DNA from: Meconema thalassinum
Taxonomy: Eukaryota > Arthropoda > Insecta > Orthoptera > Tettigoniidae
Length of the DNA stretch: 64,000 nucleotides
Assembly (NCBI GenBank): GCA_946902985.2
Contig: OX336389.2
Location: 983,380,482 to 983,444,481, forward strand
Reading direction: 5' to 3'
Part shown: in pieces, positions 20,386 to 32,508 of the stretch
How positions within the stretch are numbered: position 1 is the first letter of the stretch
Layout: each line of letters starts with the position of its first letter
The notes under the pieces: generated by a model
Told to the model about the DNA's origin: nothing
What the model saw: only the letters and a program-made list of their open reading frames with translations
The model's database searches: none
Translations under genes and position numbers: made by a program

Positions 20386-20989
20386 GTATGGTATCACTGA
20401 GCCTCCTTTTGTTGTTCTTACATGTGTAGTAAGAGACTGCCATTGCATCTAACGAGCGAACGGTACGAAGTCGGACGGCGAATTTCGATTTTATTTTTAC
20501 ATAGTCGTGAAGATCTTTTTACGCTGAAACAGGTAGTGGAGGTCTAATTTTTCGCTTGTCCTTTTTAAGGGGGCATTTGGGAGCCCCTAGTTGGCGGTGC
20601 ACGCTCTGAATTGTACAGTACATGCCGGCACACGTCAGCGAGCACGGCCAGCGGCTGTCTAGCCTCGCCATCCCTCTACCCTCGTTCGGTTCTCCACTAT
20701 CACCCACCACATACGGCTGCCTACAGTTGTGTACATGGGATGGCGGGTTAAAACTGACGTCAGTTTGGATATTTTATTTACAAAGATGAATTCACTGTGG
20801 AATATAGAAACAAAAACAATGGTTTACAATCATATATCACATATCATCTTCATCATCATGCTGTTCAAACTGTTCAAGAAATGCCTTTATTCTAGCACAG
20901 TCTGGCATGGGTGCATTGTTCATGGCATGAGAGTGAAAATCTAATACAAAATGTGAATAACAAAACACAAGAAAATCATTGTGCGCATC

Positions 20990-22395
20990 TTATAAAAGAA
21001 CAAGAAGTTCCGTGAAGAACTATACAGCCTACTTTTCATGCCAATGATTATTCTACAGTATATGAACCTATCTAGAATAATGACGAAATTAAGTTGGTAA
21101 TATCGAAATATCTAATTGTTCAAAATATACCTGGTATAATGTAGCCTAATAGAGCACTACAGTTGGCAGCCCTGGTGACTGAATATATTCTTAGTTCCAC
21201 CTCTTAAGGTACAGAATACAAAATTTGGTTGAAGTCCAATGGACGTTACATGCAGTTAGACACTGGATCTATCAGCACGCGTAAAAGCATGTTGCCAACA
21301 ATACCATGCGTGTGCTGGTCAGAAATAATCTGAATTATTATGATATCTTGTTGTGCCAATTTTGGATGAAATCCATTTGTTAGTATAGAAGTTACATGTA
21401 TTTTAAAATTGGACATATCAGCAGGCATAGAATCAGGTTGGCAGCACTGCCTTGTATTAATAACTCCAAATTAATCTAGAATGTCAGGTGCTATACGTGT
21501 GCAAAGAGTATAGAGCTGTTGGCTTGCATACTTTCTGATATATTGATATTAGGGTAAAAAGAATATAGACAGCATTTATTAACAGTTGGCAGCCCTGATT
21601 GCTCTTAACAATACTTATAGTCATATCTGTTATGGTACACATATCACATACGAAATTTGGTTGAAATCCAACTGATAGTATAGAAGTTACATGTATTTAA
21701 AAATTAGTACTATCAGCAGGCTTATAATCATGTTGGTAGAACTGACGTATATAAGTTACTCCAAATTAATCTAAAATGTCAGAATATACGTGTGCATAGT
21801 TTAAAGCTGTTGGCTTGCATACTTTCTGATATATTGGTATTTGGATTTAAAAAAATAGAGATAGCAATTATTAACAGTTGGCAGCCCTGGTGGCTCTTAA
21901 GAATACGCTCAGTCATATCTGTTTATGTACAGATATTACATACAAAATTTGGTTGAAATCCAATTGATAGTGTAGAAGTTATATGCATTTAAACATTGGA
22001 CCTATCAGAAGGCTTAAAATTATTTTGGCAACACTGTCATGGTTGGCCTCCTGGAAATTAAACTGAAATAGTATTATCTACATGTGTGCCAATTTTGGAA
22101 TAGCTCCCATGCATACCTTGCAAGATATCCAACATGGAGCTCAAATTTCTAGTGCGTTTTTTCAGCAGTTGGTAGCACTAACATCATTTTCAAATATGGA
22201 CGTGAGCTATTCCGGTGCACATCTTTACTCATACTAAATTTGGTTTTGATTGCTGCAGCCGTTTAGGAGTTGATAGGGGGGGGGGGGGGGGGAGACAGAC
22301 AGACACACATTTTCCCGGATCGATCTCATAAGTATACTTTTTCCTCATTTTTGCAAAATGTGAAAAGTAGGCTAAAAATTGATGCAATCAATTCC
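20990..22395 (+). repeat. 1.4-kb interspersed repeat with internal monomers, copy 1
   Basis: The unit runs from AACAAGAAGTTCCGTGA (about 20999) to GCAAAATGTGAAAAGTAGGC (about 22372). It contains a motif GTTGGCAGCCCTG recurring near 21162, 21582 and 21872, with a variant near 22165, so monomers are about 290-420 bp. Each monomer has TTTGGTTGAAATCCAA and AGAAGTTACATGTA. A G18 tract and a GACAGACAGACACACA stretch lie near 22273-22308. The same unit lies inverted at about 33620-34980 inside a hAT element. Near one end AGTTC..TCACGGAACT can form a short hairpin, but no clear CTRR end or TIR settles the class. Confidence 0.75.
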
Positions 22396-23317
22396 AGCAT
22401 ACTTCTTTATCAGCCAAATCATAAAAATTAGTTTGTGAGACAGTATAAAATTGTGGTATATTTTCAGTAATGGAATAATCACCCGTTTCCCAAGCATATT
22501 TCAGCATTGGTACGAAACAATCGACTTGTAATCGGTTATGCGCTAGCATTTGACTAGTTATAATGAAAAGTCTGTTGTTGGGTTTTAATTTTGACTGGCC
22601 GTGTAAATTCCTTACTTGGCAAATGTTTTCCATTCAACGGACTAAACATTTAAGTTGTCAGAAGAGTCCAAGATCACACGGCTGGCAAAGATATGTAGTT
22701 CTTTTCTGTATGCATTCAATTTGTTCATGTTAGTTTGTCAGAGAATCAAGCTGTGCATTTTTGCCCTGGCCACTGAATGAATCTACGAGAAGAAGATTTC
22801 GTTCGTCGTCCTATAATTGCGGATGGAAAATGTCTTGGAACCAGGCACGTGCAGTAAATGCCCTTTCCCCATTTTCCCTGAAGATGAACAATTAATGACG
22901 ACATATTTAAAGACATTCATGTAGGCGTTGATACTTTCTAGTACCCTAGGTCCAAACTTTCCCTTAATTTCTTTGAAAACGATCAAGAACAAATGTCCCA
23001 TTTCTCCGGCTTTAGAAATGTGATGTTGCACTGTGCGGGTGTGCGTAGAACGATTTCGGCAAACTAGCGTTGCAAGTACGTCTTTCACACCACGAAAATC
23101 ATAACTTCTCTATGTTGCCATTTCGCACTCGAATAGGGACTGGTCCGAGTTCCTGAACACCGTAGGCATTAATAAGAGCTACAATAATGTTGCAAGCGGT
23201 CATTACAACGCAAAGACTCCAATGCGATCGCCTATATGTGGAATAGCCATCAGTCGTGGAGAACTTGACCATATAGAAAACGACTCGCAGTCCCATATAC
23301 ATAATCACTGTAGGCAA
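22388..23317 (-). pseudogene. Possible PIF/Harbinger nuclease remnants
   Basis: Three short minus-strand frames lie at 23317-23099, 23088-22783 and 22633-22388. The first contains YSTYRRSHWSLCVVMTACN then INAYGVQE, which loosely resembles the YKG-HSIVL-A-CD...DIGAYG block around a catalytic Asp of DDE_Tnp_4 nucleases. The expected Asp is Asn here. The second (HHISKAGEMGHLFLIVFKEI...INCSSSG) may correspond to the RARRVVENAFGIL...CCVLHN block. The similarity is weak and by eye only. Position inside the long-TIR element supports it. If correct, the gene is far decayed. Confidence 0.35.
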
Positions 23318-23760
23318 CCGTAGCCTATGTGGTGGGTGATAGAGGAGAATCGAACGAGAGTAGAGGGAAGGCGAGGGAAGTCAGCCGCTGGCTGTGCGCG
23401 CTGACGTGTGCCTGCATGTACTGTACTATTCACAGCGCGCACCGCCAACTTGGGGCTCCCAAATGACTCCTTAAAAAGGACCAGCGAAAATGTAGACCTC
23501 CACTACGTGTTTCAGCGTAAAAAGACCTTCACGACTATGCAAAAATGAAGTCTAAATTCGTGTTCCGACTTCGTACCGTTCCCTCGTAAGCTTAATTCCA
23601 TTCCTTATAAGACCGCAAATAAACGTTTTATGACTCTTGATGGAGACTTGGAGGTTTAACCCTTCGTGCACGGCAGTAGTTTATGGCTTTAAGCGGCACA
23701 GGATTTTGTAAAATAAAAATTCCATACAAATTGTTAAAAAGTTACTAAAATCATGCAAAT

Positions 23761-26547
23761 CATCATCATTTCCCCTTATCCAGCTCCTGCCGGGTCGGGG
23801 TATTTATGGCACTTCTCCACATTCCTCTTTCCTTCCTCCATTCTTCTTCCATGATCTTGTCCCAGTCCAATTTTCTTTTTCTTACGCTGTTCTTCACTGA
23901 ATCAATCCACCTTGTTCTAGGTCTTCCTCTTGCTCTCTTACCCTTGTACTTCGCCTCCAGCATCTGTCTTGGTATTCTATTTTCCTCTATCCTCTTTACA
24001 TGTCCAAACCACCTTAGTTTATTCTTCTCAATTCTCTCATTTAGTTTTCCCATCCCAACTTCCTTCCTAACATCTTCATTCCTCACTCTGTCTTTCCTTG
24101 TCTTTCCTATCATACTTCTTAGGAATTTCATTTCACTGGCTTGGATTGTACTCTCTCGCCTGCTTGTCAGGGTCCAAGTTTCAGCTGCATAAGTTAATAT
24201 GGGAACATAGTACACTTTATACATTACCTCCTTTCTTTTCCTTGGTACTTCCTTATACCAAACAAGTTTTCTTACACTTTGATAGAATGCATTGCTCTGC
24301 TGTACCCTCCTGCCAATCTCCATGTCCAACCTACCAGTTTGCATCAATTCACTTCCTAGGTATTTGAATGTGTCCACAATTTCCAAACTCTGACTTCCAA
24401 TTTTCACAGTGCCCTATCCTTGTCTTTCCCCTCTTGTCATCACCATGGTCTTGCTTTTCTCTGTACTGATTTTCAGGCCGTACTTCTGAATATTTTCGTT
24501 CAGTGCATCTAGTTGTTTTTGCACTTCTTCGGTGTTCCTTCCCCAGACCACAATATCATCTGCAAATAACAGTAACTTCATTTCTTTATGTCCATATGCT
24601 TCCTTTGTTTCCTTTACAATTTCATCCATCACCATTATGAACAAGAGAGGTGACAGCACACTCCCCTGTCTTAGTCCAGTCTTGTTCCTAAACCAATCTG
24701 TCTTTCCAACTGGGGTCAGTACCCTGCTAACACAGTTGTTGTACATTGCTTGCACAATTTCCAACATTTCTCTTCCCAGTCTCTTCTTAACCATGGTTTC
24801 CCATACCTTCTCTCTGGGGACACTATCATATGCCTTTTCTAGATCTATAAAAGTCATGATCAAATCCTCACCATATTCCCAGTTCTTTCCCATCACCTGC
24901 CTCAAGCTAAAGATTGGGTCCACTGTGGATCTTCCACTCCTGAAGCCATACTGTTCCTCTTGCAACTCTCCTTCCACCTTTCTTCTCATTCTTCTTTCTA
25001 ATATCCTTTCCAGTATTTTTACTATCTGTGATAAGAGGGTGATCCCTCTATAGTTATCACACACCTTCTTGTCCCCCTTCTTAAACACTGGTATTATTAG
25101 CCCTTTCTCCCAGTCTTCTGGTACACATTTCCATTTCCACACACACTTCAGCAGTCGATACAACCATTGCATACCAACAGGTCCAGCAGCCTTTATCATT
25201 TCTACACTGATTTCATCCACCCCTGTTGCTTTTCCCATCTTCATTTTCTGTACTGCTAATTCCACCTCCAGCATTGTTATATCATCTTCTGTTATAGAGT
25301 CATCAGGTTGTGTCACTTCCATCTCACCAGTACAATTGCTCACATTCAATAGCTTATCGAAATACTCCTTCCATCGTCCCTTTATCTCTTCTGGGTGTGT
25401 TAACAACTCTCCATCTTCCTTTTTCACCAGCTTTGTGGTAACTCTTTCTTTCCTCTTACTTCTTAGAAGCCCATACAGCATCCTTTTACTGCCACTTACA
25501 TCTGTTTCCATTCTTCGTGTAAATTCTTCCCAACTTTTCTTCTTTTCTTCTCCTACCACTTTCTTACACCTCCGTTTGCTGTCGTGATACTTCCTTTTGC
25601 TTTCTTCTGTTTGATCTCGGTTCCATTCTTTCCATGCAGACTTCTTTTCTTTCACTGCTTTCCTCACTTCCTCATTCCACCACGGTGTCTCCTTCTCTTT
25701 CACTCTTGTTGACGTCCTACCACAAGCACTCTCTGCTGCACCAACAAATGCCTTTTTAAAGTGGGACCATTCCTCTTCTATGTTTTCCACTTCACTAACT
25801 GGGATTTGTTGCTTCAATCTCTCCTGAAAATCTTCCTGTACAGTTTTGTCTTTCCTTTTCCATACTTTTATTTTACTTTCTCTGATCTCCTTTAGGTTTT
25901 CCAATTTTTCCCATCTAAATTTTGCCACCACAGCTCTATGGTCCCCATCAAATGCTTCTCCTGGTAAAGCTGTCACATCTATCAGCTTTCTGCGATTAGT
26001 CCTTTCCACCAGAAAGTAGTCAATTACTGATTTTGTTCTTCTATCGCCCCAACCATATCTCGTAATTTTCCTGCTGTTTTTCTTCCGAAACCATGAATTA
26101 CCCACTATCAGTCCATTCCTTTCACAAAAGTTTACAAGTTCCTCTCCTTCCCGGTTCTTTTTCCCATATCCATATGGTCCAATGACTTCTTCCTTTCCTT
26201 GTCTCTCGTTTCCGACTTGTGCATTCATATCTCCCATGATCACCACTTCTACGTCTGAAATTACTCTTTCTACATCCTCCAGGAATACTTCAATATCTTC
26301 TTCTCTGTTTCCAGTCTGTGGTGCATGCACTTGTATGAAGTCCATCACGTCATTTTTCATCTTCATTCTAATTTTCATTATTCTGTCACTCACACACTCG
26401 ACCACTTCAACATACTCCTCCAGTTGTTTCGAGGTTATCAGTCCCACGCCATTTTTTGCCTCTTGGCCACCACTCCAGTATAATGTATATCCTTTCCTCA
26501 ATTTCTTCCTTCCTTTACCTTTCCATTTCACTTCACTCAGCCCCATC
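23761..26547 (-). mobile_element. RTE/BovB-like LINE with 12-bp target duplication
   Basis: The insertion is flanked by AATCATGCAAAT at 23749-23760 and 26548-26559, a perfect 12-bp duplication. On the minus strand the 3' end is an (ATG)n tail (23761-23769). The 5' end is truncated just before the ISE/LSEVKW block of the endonuclease. The body, about 2.79 kb, is nearly all coding. The perfect duplication and single disabling stop point to a young insertion. It sits inside the piggyBac-type element. Confidence 0.95.
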
Positions 26548-26549
26548 AA
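23766..26549 (-). pseudogene. RTE LINE polyprotein, open except for one TAG
   Basis: One frame runs 928 codons with a single amber TAG at 24414-24416. Residues 1-210 are the APE-like endonuclease: LSEVKWKGKGRKKL, GGQEAKNGVGL, VHAPQTGN, IMGDMNAQVG, TKSVIDYFLV and GEAFDGDHRAVV (catalytic His). Then comes RT: YRGITLLSQIVKILERILER, EQYGFRSGRSTVDPIF, FIDLEKAYDSVPR, GLRQGSVLSPLLF and LLFADDIVVWG. After the stop the same frame resumes with FKYLGSEL, YAAETWTLTSRRES, RWFGHVKRIEENRIPRQ and ARGRPRTRWIDSVK, ending right at the tail. The N-terminal tip of the endonuclease is missing by truncation. The stop falls between RT palm and thumb. Confidence 0.93.
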
Positions 26550-26739
26550 TCATGCAAATACACTTTAAAATATCTACATACCTTTTCCCGAATCGGAAAC
26601 CCATCGTTGAAGATGTTTGAAGGCAATACAACATTTGGAGTGTCTGTTTGTCAATTGACGAACGGCACAAGGGACACTGCACTTTACGATCTCATATTGT
26701 GCTGCTCACTGTATGTCTGTTCCTTGCTATTCCATTTTT

Positions 26740-27060
26740 AAGGGTTCGGGGTTGGAATGCGATCAATATTTATGCAGTGAATGGTTTGTATGGCCGGATA
26801 TCCTTCCTGACACAGACCTCAAATATTAGGTAATGAAAGACGAAATACATGAAAATAAGTGAAACTTAACAAGGAGTTAGAAGGAAGCAATCTTGGCCTA
26901 TTAGACGGTATCGTCCTGGCATTTGCCAGGGTTGAAAATTGGAAACGCGGAAACCTAATTCAAGGATGGCCAATGGTGGGATTCGAACCCCCTTGTCTAT
27001 TCAGTCCAGGGCAGCAGGGTTCATGGTCTTATGCCTTAGCACAGTCGGTATTTCACTGCT
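26740..27060 (-). mobile_element. Degenerate tRNA-derived SINE of a second family
   Basis: On the minus strand a B-box-like GGGGGTTCGAATCCC lies at 26978-26992, with an A-box-like CTGTGCTAAGGC upstream (about 27030-27042). Downstream come GGCAAATGCCAGGACG and GTCAGGAAGGATATCCGGCC, blocks recalling widespread arthropod SINEs. The copy is old and no target duplication is visible. It is unrelated in sequence to the SINE at 19403. It lies inside the piggyBac-type element. Confidence 0.5.
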
Positions 27061-27201
27061 CGCTGTTAGGAAATGTATGTACAAGGAAATACTTAGAATG
27101 AGTTTTAATGTGTTTTGATTAAAAAGAAAAAGATAAATTGAATGATACGTAAATACGTGATTTATAAAATAAAGCTATATTATTCCCAAAATTTTGAAAT
27201 A

Positions 27202-27678
27202 TCACTCATAATTGCAGTCATTATGAAACAGATTCCTCAGAACTTTTGCTGCGTGTGGTATACTTTGAAACACTTTTCGTTTCATAGTTTCATTAAAAAT
27301 ACCTTCAATTACTTCATCAAAAATCAAATGAAAGAAATCTACAGGGTGTGTATCTACATCAAAACTTGTTGGTAATATTAGCCCTTGATCGATGTTCTGT
27401 ATGAGGATGGTGTTTGTGGGTCCACGATTCCTATTACTCACGTCTCCCCAGTTATCTGCTCTCTCACCAGCTGTGTTGCTTATGTCGTCGTTGCTCTCAG
27501 ATGAGCTGTAGGAAGAATTTTCCATTTCAGAGTCACTAAAACTAAAATCTGTCAAATCTTCATCTGAATAATGAAGTATTGACACTATCTCAACATCACT
27601 AACTTGTATTCCTGATGCCATTATATCCAAAAACGGCCAAAACATGGCAAATACCATGACACGAAAATACTGCATCAT
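27202..27678 (-). pseudogene. piggyBac transposase N-terminal fragment
   Basis: A 158-residue frame has an acidic, serine-rich N-terminus (YSDEDLTDFSFSDSEMENSS, SSSESNDDISN). It is followed by FDVDTHPVDFFHLIFDEVIE and GIFNETMKRK, matching the PVDFF.LFF...I..I..ETN block that opens the piggyBac DDE_Tnp_1_7 domain. The frame ends shortly afterwards, and none of the catalytic Asp residues remain. The upstream end abuts the LINE at 27682, which interrupted the 5' part of the element. It is a non-functional remnant supporting the piggyBac assignment of 23660-28824. Confidence 0.72.
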
Positions 27679-27681
27679 ACA

Positions 27682-28584
27682 TCATCATCATCTTGTACAG
27701 TTTCCAGCCCCAGGCTGGGTCTGTTTGGAACATAAGCCTCGCCACTTAGTTCTTTCTTCCCACCACCTCTCCGCTGTCACTCTGGTCCAGTCCTCGCCTC
27801 TCTTCTTGACACATTCCTCCACTCCTTTCAGCCATCTATCTCTTGGTCTTCCCCTTGGTCGTTTCTTCTGCATCTGCATCTCATGTATGCTCTTGGGAAT
27901 CTTCTTCTCTTCCATTCTCTTTCAGTGTCCATACCACCTCAGTCTTGATCTCTCAATCCTATCTTGCAAGGGCTCCTCTTTCACTATTTCCCTGACCTTT
28001 TCATTCCTCACCCTGTCTCTTCTTGTTACTCCGATCCTACTTCGCAGGAACTTCATTTCACCTGCCTGTATTCTGCTTATGTCTCTTTTCTTCATTGTCC
28101 ACGTTTCTGAAGCATAGGTCAGTATCGGGATATAGTAGCTTCTGTATAACACTTCCTTGCTTTTTTGTGGGACATCTTTATTCCACACTAAGCTCCTAAT
28201 GCTTCTCAGAAATGCTTCTGCCTGTCTGCCACGTTCCGTAATCTCTTTGTCATTTCTCCCATTTTCCTCCACTATACTTCCCAAGTACTTGAGACTTTCC
28301 ACCTTCTTCAGCTGTCCACCTCCAAGTGTTATCCCACTCATTGGTCTGTCCTTTTTCCTGGTCGTTAACAGGATCTCACATTTACTGATGTTGAACTTCC
28401 ATCCGTACTCTCCCACTGTTTCTTCCCAAGCCTTCAGTTGCTCCTGAATTTCCTCCTCCTTGTTTCCCCAGACCATGAGATCATCTGCAAACACCATTGC
28501 TTTCATCTTATCTTCTCCTATCTTTCCTGCTATCCGTGTCATTACCTCGTCCATAACCACAATAAAGAGAAGGGGTGACAGCGC
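27682..28584 (-). mobile_element. 5'-truncated RTE LINE with 13-bp target duplication
   Basis: Flanked by ACTGCATCATACA at 27669-27681 and 28585-28597, a perfect 13-bp duplication. The 3' end is an (ATG)n tail. The coding part (28560-27688) is one frame broken by a single TGA (27919-27921). It has MKAMVFADDLMVWG at the RT active site, SLKYLGSIVEENGR, YASETWTMKKRDIS, then after the stop KRPRGRPRDRWLKGVEE. Only the end of the palm and everything downstream survive, because reverse transcription stopped early. It is a distinct subfamily from the LINE at 23761. Confidence 0.93.
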
Positions 28585-28955
28585 ACTGCATCATACAACA
28601 TGCGTAATTATGCTGTCACTACCAGGAAAAAAATCTTACCAATATGCTGAGAGGATTCCCTACACGAGCAAGGTTGAAATAAACAGCTCTCGCCATCTAT
28701 GAGGACTTTCGTGTACTTCATTGACCTCTGCAGCGCGATATTTGAACAGTACATACATATATGGTTCCGCCTGTGGTGGACACAAAGTGGAGCATATATA
28801 GTATATGGTTCCACCCGCCGAAGGTTAAAATTGTTTGTAATGTAAAGTTTTGAAGCCATTTTTTCAGAGTTGCCTATACAAACTGTCAGTTGTAACTCTT
28901 CAATTGGTCAACACGAATTTGCCCAGTGACTGGTCGGGATACAATGTATATATTA

Positions 28956-29102
28956 TATGAATAATAAGTAAATAACACTCCTGAAAAAAAAAAAATTACA
29001 TGTATTCGTTATGATCACTATTGATCATTGCCCTATTATAATAGTGATCATAACTAATACATGTAATTTTTTCCAGGAGTGTTATTTACTTATTATTCAT
29101 AT
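28956..29102. repeat. Palindromic MITE-like element
   Basis: A near-perfect palindrome of about 147 bp. ATATGAATAATAAGTAAATA at the left mirrors TATTTACTTATTATTCATAT at the right. Inner parts (ACACTCCTG, ATTACATGTATT, TATGATCACTAT) also mirror, around a short centre near 29029. Transcribed, it would make a roughly 70-bp hairpin. It interrupts the left inverted repeat of the 28883-47631 element. Confidence 0.85.
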
Positions 29103-30559
29103 TGTGCCCAACAGATTACCCCCAATATAAGCACTGAGTGGCAACTCCGCGAGCGCTGCATGTCTTCGCTGTGTGCGCGGCCACATGGTTGAGTGACGTC
29201 ACGCGTATCTGAATATTATCTCCAGCAGAAAGCGCTCCCGCTGACCACGTGCTCAGTCCTTATATTCGGCAACTTGTCACATCGAGGCAGGCAGACAAAT
29301 GATTTTTGTGCGCGTACGATACAGTGCTCCGTCGTGATGTACGTGAGTGGCTTTATATCCGGTCGTGATTGCGAAGGACCGTGAATGCTTTATCGCCGTG
29401 TATCGGGAGTAGGTTGTATTAGAATCTATGAAAGACCCTATAATTGCATATCGCCGAAGTTACCGTGCGCAATCGAAACATTAGACGGCCGAGTTTTGTG
29501 TGCATAATTGTGAAAATGCTTTTAGCTTGAAAACGAAAGAATTAACTTTACATGCGGACTACATTACGGCATCTTGTATGAACGAACGTTCGGGAACAAT
29601 CGAGCACTTCCCATCGTAGGACGACTCGCTAATGCATTTTGTGATTTGAGGATGCAAATGAATTTCATGAATAGCTGTGAATGCTTTCAACTGACTGCCA
29701 ATATACAGCTGTGAAGACTAGTTGATAGAGTCGTGTTCCAATATGAACTGTGCGTGGCGCAGAGACTTGTAATTTCCAGAATGGAATTAGGGCATTTTCC
29801 GACTTGTGCTATTGGAGTGTCTGTGAGAAATTTGGAAATGGAAATATTTACTGAAAATATGGAGCACTAAGCCTGTACATAAGGGAACGAGATGGAGTGA
29901 TAGCCACGCCGGAATGAAGCCATGAGAACACCATGATGACCACATCGAGGGAGATGGAGATAGCCACCATGGGGCTGGAAGGTCCCGGGTTCGGTTCTTG
30001 CAAGAAATTTGGAAGAAGACTGAAGAAGATGGATTCCTGCAGCTTTGGATTTGGGGGCAGATGGTACTGGATGAAGATGGGGATTTGTTTATTGGATCCG
30101 GAGTTTCTTCACACCAGGAACATAGGCCTACTAACCTTGTACCATCCTTTCTTATTTCTTTGAGTTGGTGAGCCAGAATATTTCTTCATTTAGTAATTGA
30201 GTGGTTTGACTACTCAGTATTACTCTATATCATGGAATTGAGCTAATATTGAACTAAAGTTGAATTGGAAGTAGAATTGAATTTAGATAAGATGGTGAAG
30301 GAATTGGATTAAGCAAATTACTGGTGAATTATTTGATTGATTAATGATTATTATTATTATTATTAATAGCCCGATTTATTCTGCGTCTACGAAGGATATC
30401 TGATGTAATATTTCCCATGGATGGGCTATTGGATGTGGAAGGACATAACCTACATTGCCTTATTCTACGATCCAGTTAATATTTTGCGGTTATTCTATAA
30501 ATCCATCTCAAATTCGGATGATAGGATTTTGCTACTTTTGGACGTTGGAACTAAATAGG
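29103..30559. other. Unassigned interior of the TIR-bounded element
   Basis: A GC-rich block (about 29145-29400) with several CpG-rich strings is followed by AT-rich sequence with no sustained frame. An (ATT)n microsatellite lies at about 30347-30366. I recognise no gene or RNA here. Confidence 0.5.
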
Positions 30560-32508
30560 AGCAAGCCCAGGGGCGAAACTAAGGTATTTCTTTGGGGGGG
30601 GGGGGGGGGGGGGATGCCAAAAATTTGCCGACTCGGTCATTTTGGAATCACTTTTTGCCGACTAATTTTTTTCAAAATCAGGCATGCATTCGTTACATAC
30701 CTTCATTTGATAAATTAATCAGCAGACATGGTAACAGTAGCAAATACGTCATAACAAAAACATAGAAATGAAACGAAGATATAATACCAAATTGGAAAAA
30801 AGAGAAAAGAACACAGAAACAACAATTAAATAAAACACGGCCATTAGGTACCTATGCATAATTTTTTGAATATTAATTCGCCTCTTCTTCAAAAGAGACC
30901 ACCTTTTAACAAGAACATCTAAGTTTATTTTAGCTGATAAATCATTTTCACAATGCAAAACCATGAGGTTCGCTAACCTATCATTGTTCATTGCACTTAG
31001 TTTGAAATCTTTTACATTTTTCAACTTACTAAAACTACGTTCATTACTAGCTACTGATACAGGTGCTGTAACTGCGATTCGACAAATATAATTTGCTGCA
31101 GGCAACGCTTTTTTGAAAATTTCACTAATTCGCAAGATATCTTTCATGTTTTCGGCGTTTTCACATTGGTCGGAGAAAATTTCCAATTCATCTTTCACAG
31201 CTTAACTATCTGTAAATGGGCAGCAGGGATATAATTTCAAAACTTTCTCAATGCGTTCTATGGTACAAGATTCTCGGTTCAATGGTGTTTTGAACATTTC
31301 AAAAAGTGGTTTAATCAAGTTGATTAATACAGAAAGGTTATCACGCGTCTTATGGATCAACACATTCAGAACTTCTTTGAATTCTTTGCGATACAATTGC
31401 GCCATATTTTAAACAGCTGCGTTTTGAGGATTTCCATCGACTTTTTTGGGGGCGAATTCGTCTTCGATGATGTTTCACAAAATCGTTTTCACCATCCACG
31501 TTCATTTTTGAAGAGCATTTTTTTTTCTTCTTCTACTAGATCATTCATTTCGTTCTCATTTGAAAGCATAGATTCCAAGGATTGAAGAGTACTTTGTATC
31601 ACAATAGCAGCATCAACTGTATTTAGATCAGGCGATTCTAAAATTTCTGTCAAAACTTTAGCCTTGTACAGAACATTTCTCATGAACATCAGGAATACAA
31701 TGAAATGGAAACTGAGCATGGACTTCTTGAAGCTCAGTGTTTGTGATTTCATCTTATAATCAAAATTCGAATCACCTTCCAAAATATTTTCCAGCACTTC
31801 CACAATACCTTCAAAATAAGTCCAAACGGCTTTTAATGCTTCCGCTTGGGTGGTCCATCGAGTTTTTGATAAGTTGGCTAGCTGTAACGAATTTTCTATC
31901 ATTGAAATGTCTTCTTTCAAACAGGAAAATTGTTTGGTGCTACTAGAAAAAAAAAGTATACAATGATTGTAGGGTATCAAACATATTGGTAACAATGATG
32001 CTGGCATTACAGGTATGTTCCACAAAAGTGTTTAGGCGATGAGCCTGACAAGATATGTATGGAACAGTTCTACCTAAAAGTTCAGATAGTTTTTTTTACT
32101 CCTTGCTTTTCTCCGGACATAGAACTCGCATAGTTGTAGGATTGGAAAATTAAATTATCTGTTAATATTTCATGTTTATTCAAATTTTGCAGTATGTTAG
32201 ATGCTAGGCCAGCTCCTGTTTTGTCAGTTACTGCAATCATGTTGATGATTCGTTCCAAAACACTACCTGTATCATCAATATAACGTACAATAATCGAAAG
32301 ATCATCGTCATGAGATTCATCAGTAGTGTCTGCCATTACTGCGAACATTTGTGCATTATTCACTTCTTGTACCATACTTTTGCGAATATCTGTTGCCAGT
32401 AAGTCGATGAATTCATTTTGGGATTTAGAAGATAAATACGACGCTCTATATAGTTGGAAATGAGCTTCATGCAACCACGTTTTCATGGTAGGATTATGAC
32501 GTGAAATT

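Larger units (their letters stand above)
20453..23586 (-). mobile_element. Long-TIR DNA transposon, PIF/Harbinger candidate
   Basis: About 290 bp at the left (20453-20745) returns inverted at the right (about 23295-23586). The tips read CGAGCGAACGGTACGAAGTC and its near-copy CGAGGGAACGGTACGAAGTC. Both sides are flanked by TAA (20450-20452 and 23587-23589), the 3-bp TWA-type duplication of PIF/Harbinger elements. The long inverted repeats would also suit a Mutator-like element, but no 8-9 bp duplication is seen. The interior has short minus-strand frames vaguely like Harbinger transposase and a nested 1.4-kb repeat (about 20990-22395). Confidence 0.75.
23660..28824 (-). mobile_element. piggyBac-type element, split by two LINEs
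   Basis: TTAA at 23656-23659 is followed by CCCTTCGTGCACGGC. At the other end GCCGAAGG is followed by TTAA at 28825-28828, so both tips match piggyBac: TTAA duplication and CCYTTCG-like short inverted tips. A piggyBac transposase N-terminus lies inside (27202-27678). Removing the two LINEs (23761-26559 and 27682-28597) leaves about 1.4 kb, so the element had already lost most of its gene. The right subterminal part repeats GGTTCC(G/A)CC.G and ATATATGG twice (about 28762-28815). Confidence 0.72.

Noticed and set aside
24532..26568. Plus-strand Ser/Thr/Ile-rich frames across the LINE
   Set aside because: They are antisense shadows of the RTE coding sequence.
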